Below, one piece after another: positions 48,546-61,288 of a DNA stretch of 64,000 bases. Every line of letters starts with the position of its first letter. The stretch's first letter is position 1. Below the pieces are notes generated by a model. The model was not told the DNA's origin. It made no database searches and saw nothing but the letters and a program-made list of their open reading frames with translations. The stretch comes from Lagopus muta (Eukaryota > Chordata > Aves > Galliformes > Phasianidae), in contig NC_064434.1 of assembly GCF_023343835.1 (NCBI RefSeq), positions 10,831,505 through 10,895,504 of the forward strand. Direction: 5' to 3'. The position numbers and the translations under genes were made by a program.

Positions 48546-51500
48546 GCTTGTGATCATGCTTTAGTGTCTCTGTGCTCTGAAGATTGGCCTTAAGTTAAAG
48601 ATTGTGCTTTATTCCTGGTTCTGCTTTGTTTCTTGAATGTGCAGTAGTTCACGCATGAAGTAAAACTCTATTTATTAATTTATGTACTTGCAGTAGAAGC
48701 ACCACAGCTGAACATGAACAACGATTTCTGAGTAGTGCGGATTTTCATAATCACAAGAGTGAAGATTTCTTTGCACTGTATTCTCAGAGTAGGAAAAAGG
48801 GCTTGTTCTTTCCCCAGCAGCTTGTAGGGAATAGTTTGTCCTTGAATGTGAGCTTAGAGAAACAAGTAAGTTATGTCTTAACATATTCTGTCTGTATATT
48901 CCTTATATATTCTGTATATGCTGTTTATGAGGGTTGATAGTGATGGGACAAGGGGGAATGGCCATAAACTGAGACAGGGCAGGTTTAGGTTAGATATTAG
49001 GGGGAATTTTTTCACACAGAGGGTGGTGACACACTGGAACAGGTTGCCAAAGGAGGTTGTGGATGCCCCATCCCTGGAGGCATTTAAGGCCAGGCTGGAT
49101 GTGGCTCTGGGCAGCCTGGTCTGGTGGTTGGTGACCCTGCACATAGCTGGGGGTTGAAACTGAGTGATCATTGTGGTCCTTTTCAACCCAGGCCATTCTG
49201 TGATTCCTAATTCTCACTCTTGCACAGACTGAGTTTGCAGGCATTCATTGTATTGTAACAAAATGAAATGATGGAGGTCCTTCAATATGGAGGAATGTAG
49301 TGGAAGATTTTTGAGAGAGAGTAAAGAAACTTCTAAACTGTTGGCTTCTTTTTTTCCTGGTACTGTACCTGAGTGACTTTTAATGAGGGGATGAACGGAG
49401 AAAGAAAAAACAGATTTTCCAAACTGCCCCAAATTAATACCCTCCAGTTCTCTCCAGGAACTTGCAGTTATTGGGAGCTCTTCAGAAACAATTCATTTAG
49501 AGTTCAGCTACCGGGCATATATATCCAAATTTCTTTTTAACATTACAGGAGTCATTAAGACTGTTGAAGGAACAGTTCTACCATTACTACTGGAGTTATT
49601 TACCAAGTAGCAGCTCCTCAGTAAAATCCCATTGCAATTTAAATTGTAAATTGACTTAGTGGCAAAAATCATAGTTGACTACAGAATGGTACTTTGTGTT
49701 CTTTGATGTTGTTTAGTTTTTATACAAGCGCCATTAAATTTGTGGATGTCTCAAAGATAAAGAAGATAACTGTGAACTGAAGGAAATGTTCTGGAACTGC
49801 TGTTGGTTTTCTTGGTGGGTTGAAACTCCAGCAATGAAGTCTACTCATCTTTTAAAGACTTCAGATGCTTACTTCTGAAAGCTTAGGAGAATGGGCCAGC
49901 AGACTGTGAGCAAGCTCGCCCCGTGCAAGAGGAGGTAATGGCAGAACAGTGCCAGGCTGCTTACTGAAGTGCATGGCAAGAGAATGGGAGACAGTGGCTC
50001 TGAATTGCAGTGTTGAGCTTCTGACTGCAGTAAATGGGGAAGAGGGACTGTTCACAATGGGGGTAGGGGGCATTTAAACATATTGTACTGCCAGGCTGTA
50101 GGGCCTCCTTCCTTTGCAGGGTTTCAGGTTCTGAATAGTACTGCACCTCCTTCAAGCAAAGTGTAAGGTCCTCTGCAGGCTCCTACCAAGGAGTGATTCT
50201 GTAACCCTGTGGTGTGATGGTAAATACTTTAGTCCTAAGCAAGTTGTAGGTATCTGTGTGAGAACATTGGCAAGAGGAGGGGAGATGGGACATGCAAACT
50301 GCATCCTTGGTGAAACTTTCCTGGAACTTGAGCCAAATTTGTGTTTTTCTGGAAATCAATACTCTTACGTGGTATTGAACCACATCTTCAGAGTGACTTG
50401 GTTTTATGATGGAACTAGAATGCTTCAGTAGCTTTATTTCCTCCTGATTTTCTTCAGCTTCCAAAAAATAAAAGAGTGCAGAGGCAGAGGAAAACCTTTA
50501 TCTTCAGTAGTACTTTTATAATGACTTGGGGGAAAAAGAGATTAAGGAATATCACGTTTCTACTGAGCTACTTGAAGTTGCTCTGAAGTTTTCTACAAGC
50601 TTGCTTCAAATATTGGAGCAATTGGCATTGATTCCAGTCTTTGATTCAAATCATATACTGTGTTCTAATCTAGCATTGTGCTTGATGAAAATCTGTGCCT
50701 GGTTGTATAATAGTTACAAGCAACTATTTTCATGGTAGAGAATTAGCTCTGAGTAAACCAAGACTGGGGCAGTTGCTTGGATACTTACTTTGCAGTGATT
50801 GTTCTCAATTCTCAGAGCTATCTCATTCTTGGCTCTTAAAGAGCTGAGTTTCCTGTACCAGCTACCCAGAGAGACTTGTGTGATGCTGTTACATTTGAGT
50901 CTAGGTTGAGCTGTAGGTGTTTTGGATGGCAGTGCAGTCCTTAATGTTTTATTTAAGTAGATGGAGCGTGTCCACTTGGGTAGATTTAAGGTGCAGGGAA
51001 ACGTGGCATGATGCACGGCAGCCCTTATAAGCATGTGTAAGTAAAGAAGGCATAAAATCCCAGGCTTATTCAACATTTCTGTATCACTGGTAATTTTAGC
51101 CTACATGGAAACAACGGGCATATCGTACTCAGAAGTATGTTATAGTTTCAGAACTTTTATTTTTAAGTTACAGCCAAACACACAAAGTATACCACTATTT
51201 TGGCAAGAATACTACCTGTGTAGGCCAAGTAAAATTCTGGTATTAAAAAAAATAGTAATAATAATTGAAACTTCAGTGTTTTCTTATTTCTTTGGAATAT
51301 GAGGAAAAAGTAAATAGGAGGGGATGGTTGTGATTGTGGTCAGACTGATTGCCCTCCCTTGCCGTTTAGATTTGAAATTGCAGACAATGATTTGTTTTGT
51401 GCCGTGCTTTATTGTCTGATTTTTAGCTATTATGGTCTTATTTCCGAAGGCAAAGTAGAAATATCCAACATGTAACCGTCACCCTTTCAGGTTTTTTCGT

Positions 51501-51737
51501 GGGTGTAAAAGTATGAACAGTTGACTTTGTTTAAAGCAACTGGGAAACCTGGTATAAGGAAGATTGTCTGCAGAATGCACGTGTTCTCCATGCTCTCCCA
51601 GGGCTGTGCAGAACTCATACTTGCCACACTATGGGCATAACCTTGGTTGATGCAGACAGAGTTGAGAACAAAGGTTGTTCTTTGATCCCTTCTCAATTAT
51701 CATACTGCAAAACTATCAGCCAACATTTTTGACAGTA
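48546..51737. other. Intergenic space between convergent SMC6 and VSNL1
   Basis: About 3 kb between the two probable 3' ends. The only recognisable item is a CR1 3' fragment at 48929-49206. The remainder is AT-rich with no family I recognise. Confidence 0.55.
48929..49206 (+). mobile_element. CR1 LINE fragment
   Basis: Forward CR1 3' fragment about 400 bases past the SMC6 poly(A) signal, ending GGCCATTCTGTGATTCC. The plus-strand reading is [20 protein letters not shown]. Confidence 0.9.
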
Positions 51738-52907
51738 TTTATTTATATAATGCCTGTGGTGGTTTCATGTCATATTGTAAGTGGAAAAACTCTTAAGGTG
51801 GGAAAAACATTAGAAGACCAGGGTTAGGCCAAGCAAATAAACTGTATTTGTCTTCCAGCTAGCTGAAAAAGTGATGTAAGCACAGGTCTAGTAGGTATAC
51901 TGTTAATTTTAGCATTAACATCTTAGAGGATAAACAGCTGCTCTGTTGGAAATACAAGCACTACAACTGTTCATTTTGTATAACATGACTCTTATACCGA
52001 GTGAGTGCAAAGTTTTCTTCATGCTTTCCATAACGAAATATATATATTTCCCAGTAGTACAGTGACAGATAAGTAAAGATAGATTTATAGATTTTCTATT
52101 ACCATGCTGAAGACGTGAAATAAGAATTAGGGGAAAAGGTCAAATGTTATAAATTTATTTGGGACATATATATTGCAACCTCTGTGGAAGCTTTTGAAAA
52201 TTCAGGCAAAGATCAATACACTTCCAATAAAACCTTTAAACTTCCGATAAAACAATATTTTAAACATTATATATATATATATTTATATATACTTTGAAGG
52301 GGAACATTTTAGCAGGATTTGCTTTTTTATACTGCATTCCTCTGACACAGCTCTTTCCAGATAGAAGGGATGCAAATGAGGTAAGAATTAAGGCAAACCT
52401 AAAAGGCATGCAAATGAAGTACATTTATATCCACTGACAATACGAGCACGTGTGTGGATCAGACTCAAGAACTGAGGAACTCTTCCCTCTGTCTGTCCAA
52501 TACTACTTTACAGCAGAATGGTGGCGTGGTTTATAATAAACAATTAACATTACCATGGGAATTCAGTGTCACTAACATTACTCAGTCTAGGAGACACAGA
52601 GCTAGCATCAGTAAAACATGAACAATAAATAATATAATTCACTGCAGCACAGGACTGCTGCACAGGCTTCAGAGGAATAGGGTTGGTATGAAATGACATT
52701 GCACACATCACGTTGTGGCAGTTTATTTTTATAATATATACTTTTAAAATTCTTTAGCAAATGACATTCTCATGCACACAAGTGTTTCAAACACAAGAAG
52801 CAAGTCCATTTATAGGTAGTCCAAGCAAATTTCTGTGTGTGTGGAAATAGCTGCAAACTGAATGGAACATTAAACTTCTGTGCAGTCTATGATGCATTTA
52901 CACAAGC
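51738..52907 (-). other. VSNL1: VSNL1 3' UTR
   Basis: This is AT-rich sequence downstream of the VSNL1 stop. AATAAA hexamers in gene orientation occur at 52732-52737, 52154-52159 and 51738-51743. A 3' UTR of around 1.1 kb, as in mammals, would favour the last of these. An (AT)n stretch sits at about 52268-52290. Confidence 0.5.
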
Positions 52908-54253
52908 TCATTTTTGAATGTCACACTGCAGGAGTAATACAATGGAAGGATCACTCTTTGCAGCTTCTTTGAATTCATCCAGTGTGATCTGGTCGTCTTT
53001 GTTCTTATCCATCTTACTGAAGATCTTGTCTACCCGCTGCTCAGGCGTCAGGCCATCCTCATTCATCTTCATCATTATCACAGTGCCTACCATTTTGTAG
53101 ATGGCCTTTGGAAAGAAACCAAATAGAAAAGTCAATATAAGGGTTAGCTTGATTTTACTGTACTTTATTCATTTATTTTTTTTAATGTGTTCAAATTCCA
53201 GAATGATGTTCTAACAGTAAAGTGATTGCCAGCTTCCCCGAGCATTTTTCTCTTTCATGGAATCTGAAATCTGTTCACTGAAAACACAGATTTACTTTCT
53301 TCAGGTGTAGGCTTCTTTCAGCAATTGCCTTTTGCATGCTGGAGTAAATTTCTTTGGTTTTACAGCACCAAACTGTTGTAACCTATTCTTTGGTGAACGG
53401 TTTGTTTGGTTTTTATTGACTCCCTTGAGAAATTCCATGGAAATGATGAATGAACAGTTTTAGAAGTCATCTCCTTTGAAAAGCTTGCCGTGTGTACTCA
53501 TGAGCAAAGCCTGGAAGTAACCACTGTGGCTAGGAGCTGGCAGAGACTGGGGAAGTAAGCTTTATGCTTCTCCTTATATACAACAGTTGTCTTCAATCTT
53601 TATTCTGTTAGTGAAAGCCTGCTTAGAACTGCGTGCTGTTATCTCTGTACATTTCTGCCATAACTTAACCTCCATTAAGATTTCAGCCACTCAGGCAGAA
53701 ACCTTAGCAGTAATTTCGTGCATGCCTGGTGGTTTTGCAATGGGCTTTGCAAATCCTTTGCTATGCTGTTTTTGTGTTGAATCCATTCACTGTCAAACAA
53801 ACGTACCTCTTGATATTTAAAAGCCCATGTGCACATATGTACTTACAGCAACTCTCAATGATTACATGTCCATTAAAATCAGTGTGTTTAAATCACTTTC
53901 TGTGTGTGTCAGTATCAGATAAATGTATATAATGTGCTTTTTAAATGATGGAGCCCACAGCCTCGTGTGTTTAAAATCTAGAAGATTTTGTGAATCGTGT
54001 TCAGATGTGTTCTTTTTGAGTGCCACACTGTTCTCACCTCTATGATTTCCAGCATTTCCACCCTTGTAATCTTCCCATCACCATCCAGGTCGTACATGTT
54101 GAAGGCCCAGTTTAGCTTCTGCTCAAAGCTGCCTCTGGAGGTGATGGACAGTGCACAGATGAACTCTCTGAAGTCGATGGTCCCATCTCCGTTTTTATCA
54201 AAGGTTCGGAAGGCGTGCTGGGCAAACTTGGAAGCATCTCCATAGGGAAAGAA
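52908..54253 (-). CDS. VSNL1: VSNL1, visinin-like protein 1, last two coding exons (gene continues beyond window)
   Basis: VSNL1 (VILIP-1) is a neuronal calcium-sensor protein that binds membranes through a calcium-myristoyl switch and modulates cyclic-nucleotide and receptor-trafficking signals. Exon 54253-54038 encodes 72 residues from [10 protein letters not shown], including EF-hand loops [12 protein letters not shown] (EF2) and [12 protein letters not shown] (EF3). Exon 53105-52908 encodes [10 protein letters not shown] through CDIQK and the stop, with EF-hand loop [12 protein letters not shown] (EF4). These 137 residues appear identical to the mammalian protein as I remember it, which reflects extreme conservation. 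The first 54 residues, with the myristoylation site and the degenerate EF1, are not in the window. Both exons have proper GT/AG borders, in phase 0. Confidence 0.97.
53106..54037 (-). other. VSNL1: VSNL1 intron between the last two coding exons
   Basis: A short intron of 932 bases with donor GTGAGA (GT at 54037-54036) and acceptor CCAAAG (AG at 53107-53106). I see nothing else in it. Confidence 0.85.
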
Positions 54254-56683
54254 CTGCAAAATAAAATAATAAAATGGTTTCCAGCTTTCAGCCTTGCAAG
54301 TTCAACCCAGCGCTCCAAACTCAGTGCCGCCATTAGAGGTACGGTATCTGAAAGTGGAGCTGCCTCTGGCAATGGTCCCATTTGCTCCACGTTGCAGTTC
54401 ATCTCGCTGCCTGTGTTCTTCGGGGGAAGCAGCTCCCAGGTTGTAATGAGCTGGGGCTGCTGAACCCTGTTTCATGCAGTAAACTGCACTGAAAGATGCA
54501 GCTTGTGATAGTGCAGTGCTAAGGAGGTGGTGCTCTCAGCACCACAGCCAGACTTGTGAGCCAGACTCACTCTCATCTGATCTACGCTGCGTTAGAAGCT
54601 ATTTCAAATCAGATACCTGATGCCCAAGCATTTACATTTACAGCTGTTATTATTTACTGCCTTATTCTCTGACTATGAAATACAGCAAGCAAGCTGAATT
54701 TTAATAGTATTTCATTCAGCTTGGCAATAACAGCTCTTAGAAGGCTGCAACCAAGTACGTGTGTGGGCTCCTTGTGAAAATTTGTTTCACAAAATAGTCC
54801 TCACTGTGAAAAATCAAAACCACGTTCTCTTTTGCTGGTAACCTAATACAAGTAGGTAAGGTGAAAACTGAGATTTGGTTAAAGGATATGGGGCTGCTCA
54901 TCTTTAATAGCTGCTGTTAGTGATCACCGTAACCGAAAAGTGTTTCAAATGACCGTCACATGTGGGATTTCAGCTGTTCTTTGTGTTTTGAACTTCGTGT
55001 TATCACAGAAGAGGTATCAGCAATGCTCATCTCCTTCCCCCGTCCTTTCAGGAATGCAGTCTGGAGGCACAACCAGAGAGATGCGAACACTGTACCTTTT
55101 GCCAGTGGCATTTTGTTAAGGTCAGCATTTGCTGCTAAACCAGCTGTTTTCCCATTTGGATTGGTATGGTCAGCATCCAGTCACTGGCTCTTGGCTGCTT
55201 CTCCCATCACTGAAATGCAGTGCCAGAACCAAAGAACTGGGCTGCAGTGAAGAAGGTCACCTCTGAAAATGGCTGAGAAGTGGCATTAGGAGGGGTTGGT
55301 GGCTGGAGGTGCTGATGGCAATTTCTAAATAGTCATGGGGAAACATCTGAAACATCTCACCCCATTAAAGGAGCATCAGCAAGATGTGTCTCTCATGCCA
55401 GTCATACAACATTGATGGCATGTAACAGAGAAAACCATCCTCCTAATTTTTTCATCACGAACAGGGCAGTGAATTTTCTCAGTTGAGAAAGGCCACTGCC
55501 TTTCAGGCACTTACAGCCTTATAAGGGAACAAATGGGATTGATGCCTTTTTTTAAATTATTTTCTCTGTATACTCCCTCTAGGGAGCAAATGCAGTAAAA
55601 GGTCCTTTGGGGACTGATGACACTTCTCCAGTCTGTACCTGCTGATCTGTATTATTTTTAGCTCAGAACAACTAAAAAACATTGTCAAAACTTGTTTAAA
55701 AACAGCCTTGTAGGCTTCCATGTTAAACTGGTCTTAGCCAAGTGGAAATGGGAGACACAATTCTGGAAGACAAGCACCCATTTTTGGCAGATGGAATACA
55801 CATAGTTTAGGCTGCCTCATGTGGTACCACTGAATGTCTCAAAAGCAAGCAAAGGAATGTAATGGGGATTGTCAGAGGCCCACAATGGCTGGGCAGGTCA
55901 GTGGGTTCCTCAGCAGCCTTGGAAGCCCCGTGCCCAGGAGATGAATTTACACAACAGGGCAAGCAGTCCCTTTCTGCTGCTGCAGTGGTGCTACTGAAAA
56001 GTGTACCCCCTCTTTGCACACTGTATCCTGCTTTACCCTTTTCGCCCAAAACCAAGGCCAGCCGTGTCTGCCTGGGCTTTCTGCAGCACTCAGTTCTATG
56101 AGTGACCAAACACTGGTTGTTCGTTTCTTCTTGTCTAGTCCCATCTCTTTCCTGGCCTGGTGATTTTCCAAACGAGTTAGGTAACACACTGGTGTGGGAC
56201 AAAATTGTTATCCATACAGACAACTTCTAATTAGGAAATGAAATGGGAAAAGACAAATCTCTTATTTTGCTACTAAATTTTGGAGAAGAAAAATGTCTTG
56301 AAGGTTCACTGTTCTGGAAAGCTTCTGGACATCCTTCTTGTACCTGGGATGGTTTCAGAAGGACCACAATACCTAGGACACAGGGTTTGGATTTTGAAAT
56401 GTGCTCCTGCGTGGGAGCTCCTGTGTTTTGGCTGAACACATATTTTCAGCACTTGTCCACAAAACAGGCTTTCCAAAACAACGCCAGCAGGGGGATGATG
56501 TAATGTCCTTACCCTGCTGAAAGGTCTCTGTCTAGATGTGAAACCCTCACATGTACTTCCCTTCTTGCCTGAGACAAACTGAACTTGGGGGAAAATGCCA
56601 GCTGTGGATCATTGGAGATCAGGGAGCTGTGAGTTCCCAAATGGGAACAGCTTGCACGAACCAGTATTAGAAGTTCTCTAATA

Positions 56684-56973
56684 ATCTCTTCTCACTGGGG
56701 ACAGGTGACAGAATGAGGGGAAATGGCCTGAAATTGCACCGGGGGAAGTTTAGGTTGGATGTCAGGAAAAACTTCCTTACAGAAAGGGTTGTTAAGGACT
56801 GGAAGAGGGTCCCCAGGGAAGTGGTTGAGTCACCATCCCTGGATGTGTTTAAGAACTGTTTGGATGTGGTGCTCTGAGACAATTTAGCAGATTGTTAGGG
56901 TAGTACAGTTAGGTTGTGGTTGGACTTGATGATCTGTAAGGTCTCTTCCACCCTGAGTGATTCTATGATTCTA
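56684..56973 (+). mobile_element. CR1 LINE fragment
   Basis: Forward CR1 3' fragment within the VSNL1 intron, ending GAGTGATTCTATGATTCT. Confidence 0.9.
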
Positions 56974-59900
56974 GAGGGACCAGAAAGTACACAACTTTTT
57001 TCCTAATCAAATCAGTGCCCGAGCATCTTTTTAAGGAGGCAGAAGATTTGGATTCTAAGATTTCCTCCAGTAAGTATTTTAAAATCAACTTGATCTCAGG
57101 GAATTTTCACAATTCTCCTTTAATCCCGTCTGTATCATAATGCCAAACACAATACCTACAATTAGCAGTAATCTAATTACCCCAGTGGGGGTTGAATAGT
57201 GCCTATGATAACATAAATTTGAAACCATTTCTTTATTTCTACTTCTGTCAACGGTTTTCCCTAAGTTACCATTCTTTGAAATGAATGAAATATTTAATGA
57301 ACTGAACAATCCAAATGGTGTTACTGAAGACCAGACTCCCCAAGGACGTTTAGATAACCAAGGCAAAGCCCAAAAAAGAATCCAGGCAAGGACGAGTGCA
57401 GAGCCATCATCTCCATAGCCATATCTTCCACCAGTCTAAGCTATCCACATGTTTGGTCTATAGATTTCCAAGGTTTTTCCTCACACATCTCATTTCAGCA
57501 GACTTTGGACACCTTGTTCCAGAGGCAATTACCAACACCCTGCTACATCGACGTCCTTCTGTGGCACTATCCCCAACTGCCCTTTAAATGAAAAGCATTC
57601 AGACAAACTCAGATAACCGCTCAGTATTTGAGTCTCAGAGCTTTCCCAGGCAGAGCTTTGCTACACAGATGCAACAAGGAAGAAGAACCGCAGAATTTGA
57701 CTCCATGAAAGCAGAAGTAATTTTGGAAGTTATGCATGTTTCCATTCACAATTTGATCAAATGTTAAGTGATCTGGATCACAGAAATACAGATGCTCCTG
57801 CCCTGTTCTCTGCTCTCAGCTACAGAGCAGCAGACCTCGGCACAGAGGAACACATACACCACTGGACCACATGCCTTGGAATGGGCTGGGCTGTTTTCTT
57901 CATATTTCACTCACTGGAAATCGAGTATTGGATATAATAATTCAATTTCGTTACTGAAACTCCTAGAGATGGAACTGGATCACGTCCCCACACTGTGCTA
58001 CTGCTGCAATGCTGTAACATGACTGAGAATACCAGAAACAAATTCAAACACGATATTCAGTACATCTTCTCCATCCTATCCCCTGCTCCTCCTCGCCTTG
58101 TATCATCGCTCCATTAGGCAGAGAAATCCTAAGGGAGGCCTAAAAGCTCTCTCAGTGGCCACCCTCAGCTACAGCGCAGATCTCTGTGGGGGAGAAGCAG
58201 CGCTGCTTTGATTCAGCCCTGCACAATCCAAAGCAAGTGCTGCACCAGTGGGTCCCATGGGGGATCCACCACAGGTAAAGCCAGAGGAAAACTGGCTGGC
58301 TGATTTGGCTCTGTGGGTTAATGATGCATGTGAGAACTGCAGGGAACAGCAGCAGAGTTTCGTGGAGAACAAAATTATCTTTTCCTAGCTATTTTTACTT
58401 TGCCAATAAAGCTGGAAAGAGTAAACATGGCACTCTAATAAACTCGTTCACCATTTGTGAATTGTGTTCCCTCTGCCTTCCAACATGCAAATAGATGAAT
58501 AAAAATGGTGTGTCAGAATCTGTGGCTTTTTAAATTCAAGTTGTTATTCAAGTTATTCAAGTGTTATTCACGGACACTACCAGAACCCAAGAAACAGTGA
58601 CATTTACCTTGTCCGTACGTACTTCTACTGATGGAACAGGCAACGAAGCCACTACATAATCCTATTTTTCTCTTGTGTTAATGTAGCTGCATTGCTTTAG
58701 AAGTCAGATTCATGTTTGTTTTCCTGTTGCTGTTGCCTTTACATAGAGCAAAATATGACCCAATTTCTTTTTCTACCCTCTTCTCCCATTCTGCCTTCCA
58801 GGAGTTATTAATTCCCTCTGGCTTGTCATAGACATACCAAAGCATTTCTCATCCAAAGCATGTGAATCCCTGCTATGTAATCAGGACAGAGCCACTTTTC
58901 TGTCTCAACTCTAGTGTTTTTATTGTGCTTTATGGATGCAAAAGCTCCAGGGCTGTCACAATCAGGATCTGAGCATGCAGTACCACAACCTGGTAACACA
59001 GGTCTGCATGGGTTCGATTAGCCACATTCCTTCCGAGGCCGATATTTAAGCTATTTTCTCAAGTCATCCAAAAATATGAGTCTGACTGTATTCTGCTGAG
59101 TATCATGGCACAGAATTACAGTGGATCAATACACATGCATCTGGGCTGCAGCTGAAAGATATGAACTTGAATCTTTCAGCACTGCCACAACTCATTGCTG
59201 CAAAGCAGGAATCAGCAAGTTGACTTCTACAGCAAGGCAAATAGAAGAAAATAGAGATAAAACATCAGTTCCAGAGAGAGCAGTCCATAGAAACATGAGA
59301 AATGGATCTCAGCAAAGGACACGAGAAGAATGAAATACTGTTAAAATTAAGGAAAGGCTGAGAAAAACTGGACAGCTGAGCTGCAGCACTGAATGTCTGT
59401 GATGGATAATCCCAAAGAACACCAAATATCAGAGCCCAAATGACTTTGCAGGTCTCAGTTCTCCTTGTGTACTGCCATGACACATCCCCTGCTCAGACAC
59501 ATGTGGTGAGGATCAGCACAACAGAAGACTGTGACCACTTGAGCTACAGGTCTGATGGGAGCATAGAGCTAGCAAGCACTGGGGAGAACTAACCAAAAGT
59601 AGACCAATCATCTCATGGCTATGTACTAATTATGTTTCTGCTTGGTAGCTGTAATACTTTGAACACGTGTGCATCCATAGGCATATGGGGAGGCTTGTAA
59701 GCAGCTGTCAGTTCTTCTTCTCCCCTTCAGTGGGAAAAGAGTTGCACAGGGTGAAGTAGAATCAGAGCAGAGTCTGTATCTTGCTCAGGCTTCCACAAAC
59801 AGGGACTAGCTTGTACATTATTAGTAAGACCTAGGTCACACTGCCTCTGCAGCCATTGAAGAAATGGACAATTTGAAGCATGCAGAGAATAATTATTTGA

Positions 59901-61065
59901 GAATTCAGGAGCAAATGCGGATCATCAGTACTGGTTCCTTGCAGTTGTCTGCGATACAGGCCAGGCTCAGAGGGCAGAAAACAAGCACAAAACAAAGCCT
60001 ATGAAAAAGCAAAGACCCACAGTAAAAAAGCAGAGCCAGCATATGCCAAGTGCTGCGGGAAGATCAATGGGAAGTAAGACACTTCCCCTTCTGAAACACA
60101 TATATGGCAGGGTCTGACTCTCTTTCAGCCTGAAAAATAATCTCTGTATTCACAACTGTGGGGAAATTAGTCACTGACTAGCAGGAATTGAATCGATTTT
60201 CAATCCCAGCTTTTCTCTGATTAGATTTGGACAATGAGGAACTTAACTGAACTGTGGTAGTGCTATAGGTCAATACACTAGCACATCAGTTATTACTCGG
60301 TGCTAAAGGAAGAAATCTTCAGAGAGAACTGTCGTCAAAACAATTAGTGCTGCTGGTCCATAGCAGGGGGAGTAGGGCTGATTAAATGTTATTTCTCTTT
60401 GATCTCCCTTAACTGAGCAACAATGCTGGAACACTTTATTTAAGTTTGGCACAGTCTTCCAGTACGCCAAGGTCAGTGATAGCACAGGGCTACAACAATG
60501 TCAGGATCCTGCTGCGCTGCAGCTAGGCACCAGGCTAATTACAGCATCCTTTTTCTTGACATTATGTTATATCTCTTTAGGAATCTGGGAACATACCAGA
60601 TGGAGAATACACTGATCTGGGACATTTCTTTTTATTTTGTTTCCCTCAAAGATCATCTGACTCCTTTTCATTTCTGCAAAAATGCTTTATCTTCCCAGTG
60701 AGTTTTGGCTCCAAAGGTTCAGAGTATTAACTTGATTGCTATGCCTGCTGGGCCACGAAGCCCTTAGCACAGATTTCCCAAAAGAACAGGGCTATGGAAG
60801 CATCAGTAAGTGCTATTTCCAGCCAGAAAGGGATTTGAATCACGAGTCACTATAGTCTGAGATATCCATCTTATGAATATACAGATGGAGCCGCAGAAAA
60901 GATTCTTCTGCCTGAAATATCTCACACACCTTATGTAATACAGCCTCATAAAATTTTTAAAACATTATGGAGTTGTTACAGTGAAGTGCTGCCGAAAGGG
61001 AACTACAGAAAGAGAAGGAAAATGACTGTAGAGGAGAATGTCAGAGAACTAAGGATTTGAACATC

Positions 61066-61288
61066 AAGGGAGGCTCAGGTTGTATAACAGGAAATGGTTC
61101 TTCACCAGAGGGTGCTGGCTATGGAACAGGCTGCTCAGGGCTTACGGCCCCAGGTGCTGGAGTTCAAGAAGTGTCTGGGCAATGCTCTCAGTCGTGTGGT
61201 CTGATTTTTGGGTGGTCCTGCATGGATCCAGGAGTTGGACTCAATAGTCCTTATGGGTCCCTTCTAACTCAGGATATTCTACGATTCC
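61066..61288 (+). mobile_element. CR1 LINE fragment, different subfamily
   Basis: Forward CR1 3' end in the VSNL1 intron with GGGAGGCTCAGGTTGTATAA, GGACTCAATAGTCCTTATGG and ATATTCTACGATTCC. Its tail differs from the other copies, suggesting another subfamily. Confidence 0.75.

Noticed and set aside
55807-56223. 138-codon minus-strand open frame in the VSNL1 intron
   Set aside because: Composition is not protein-like, overlapping frames exist on both strands in a GC-richer patch, and there is no known domain. It does not match the missing VSNL1 first coding exon.
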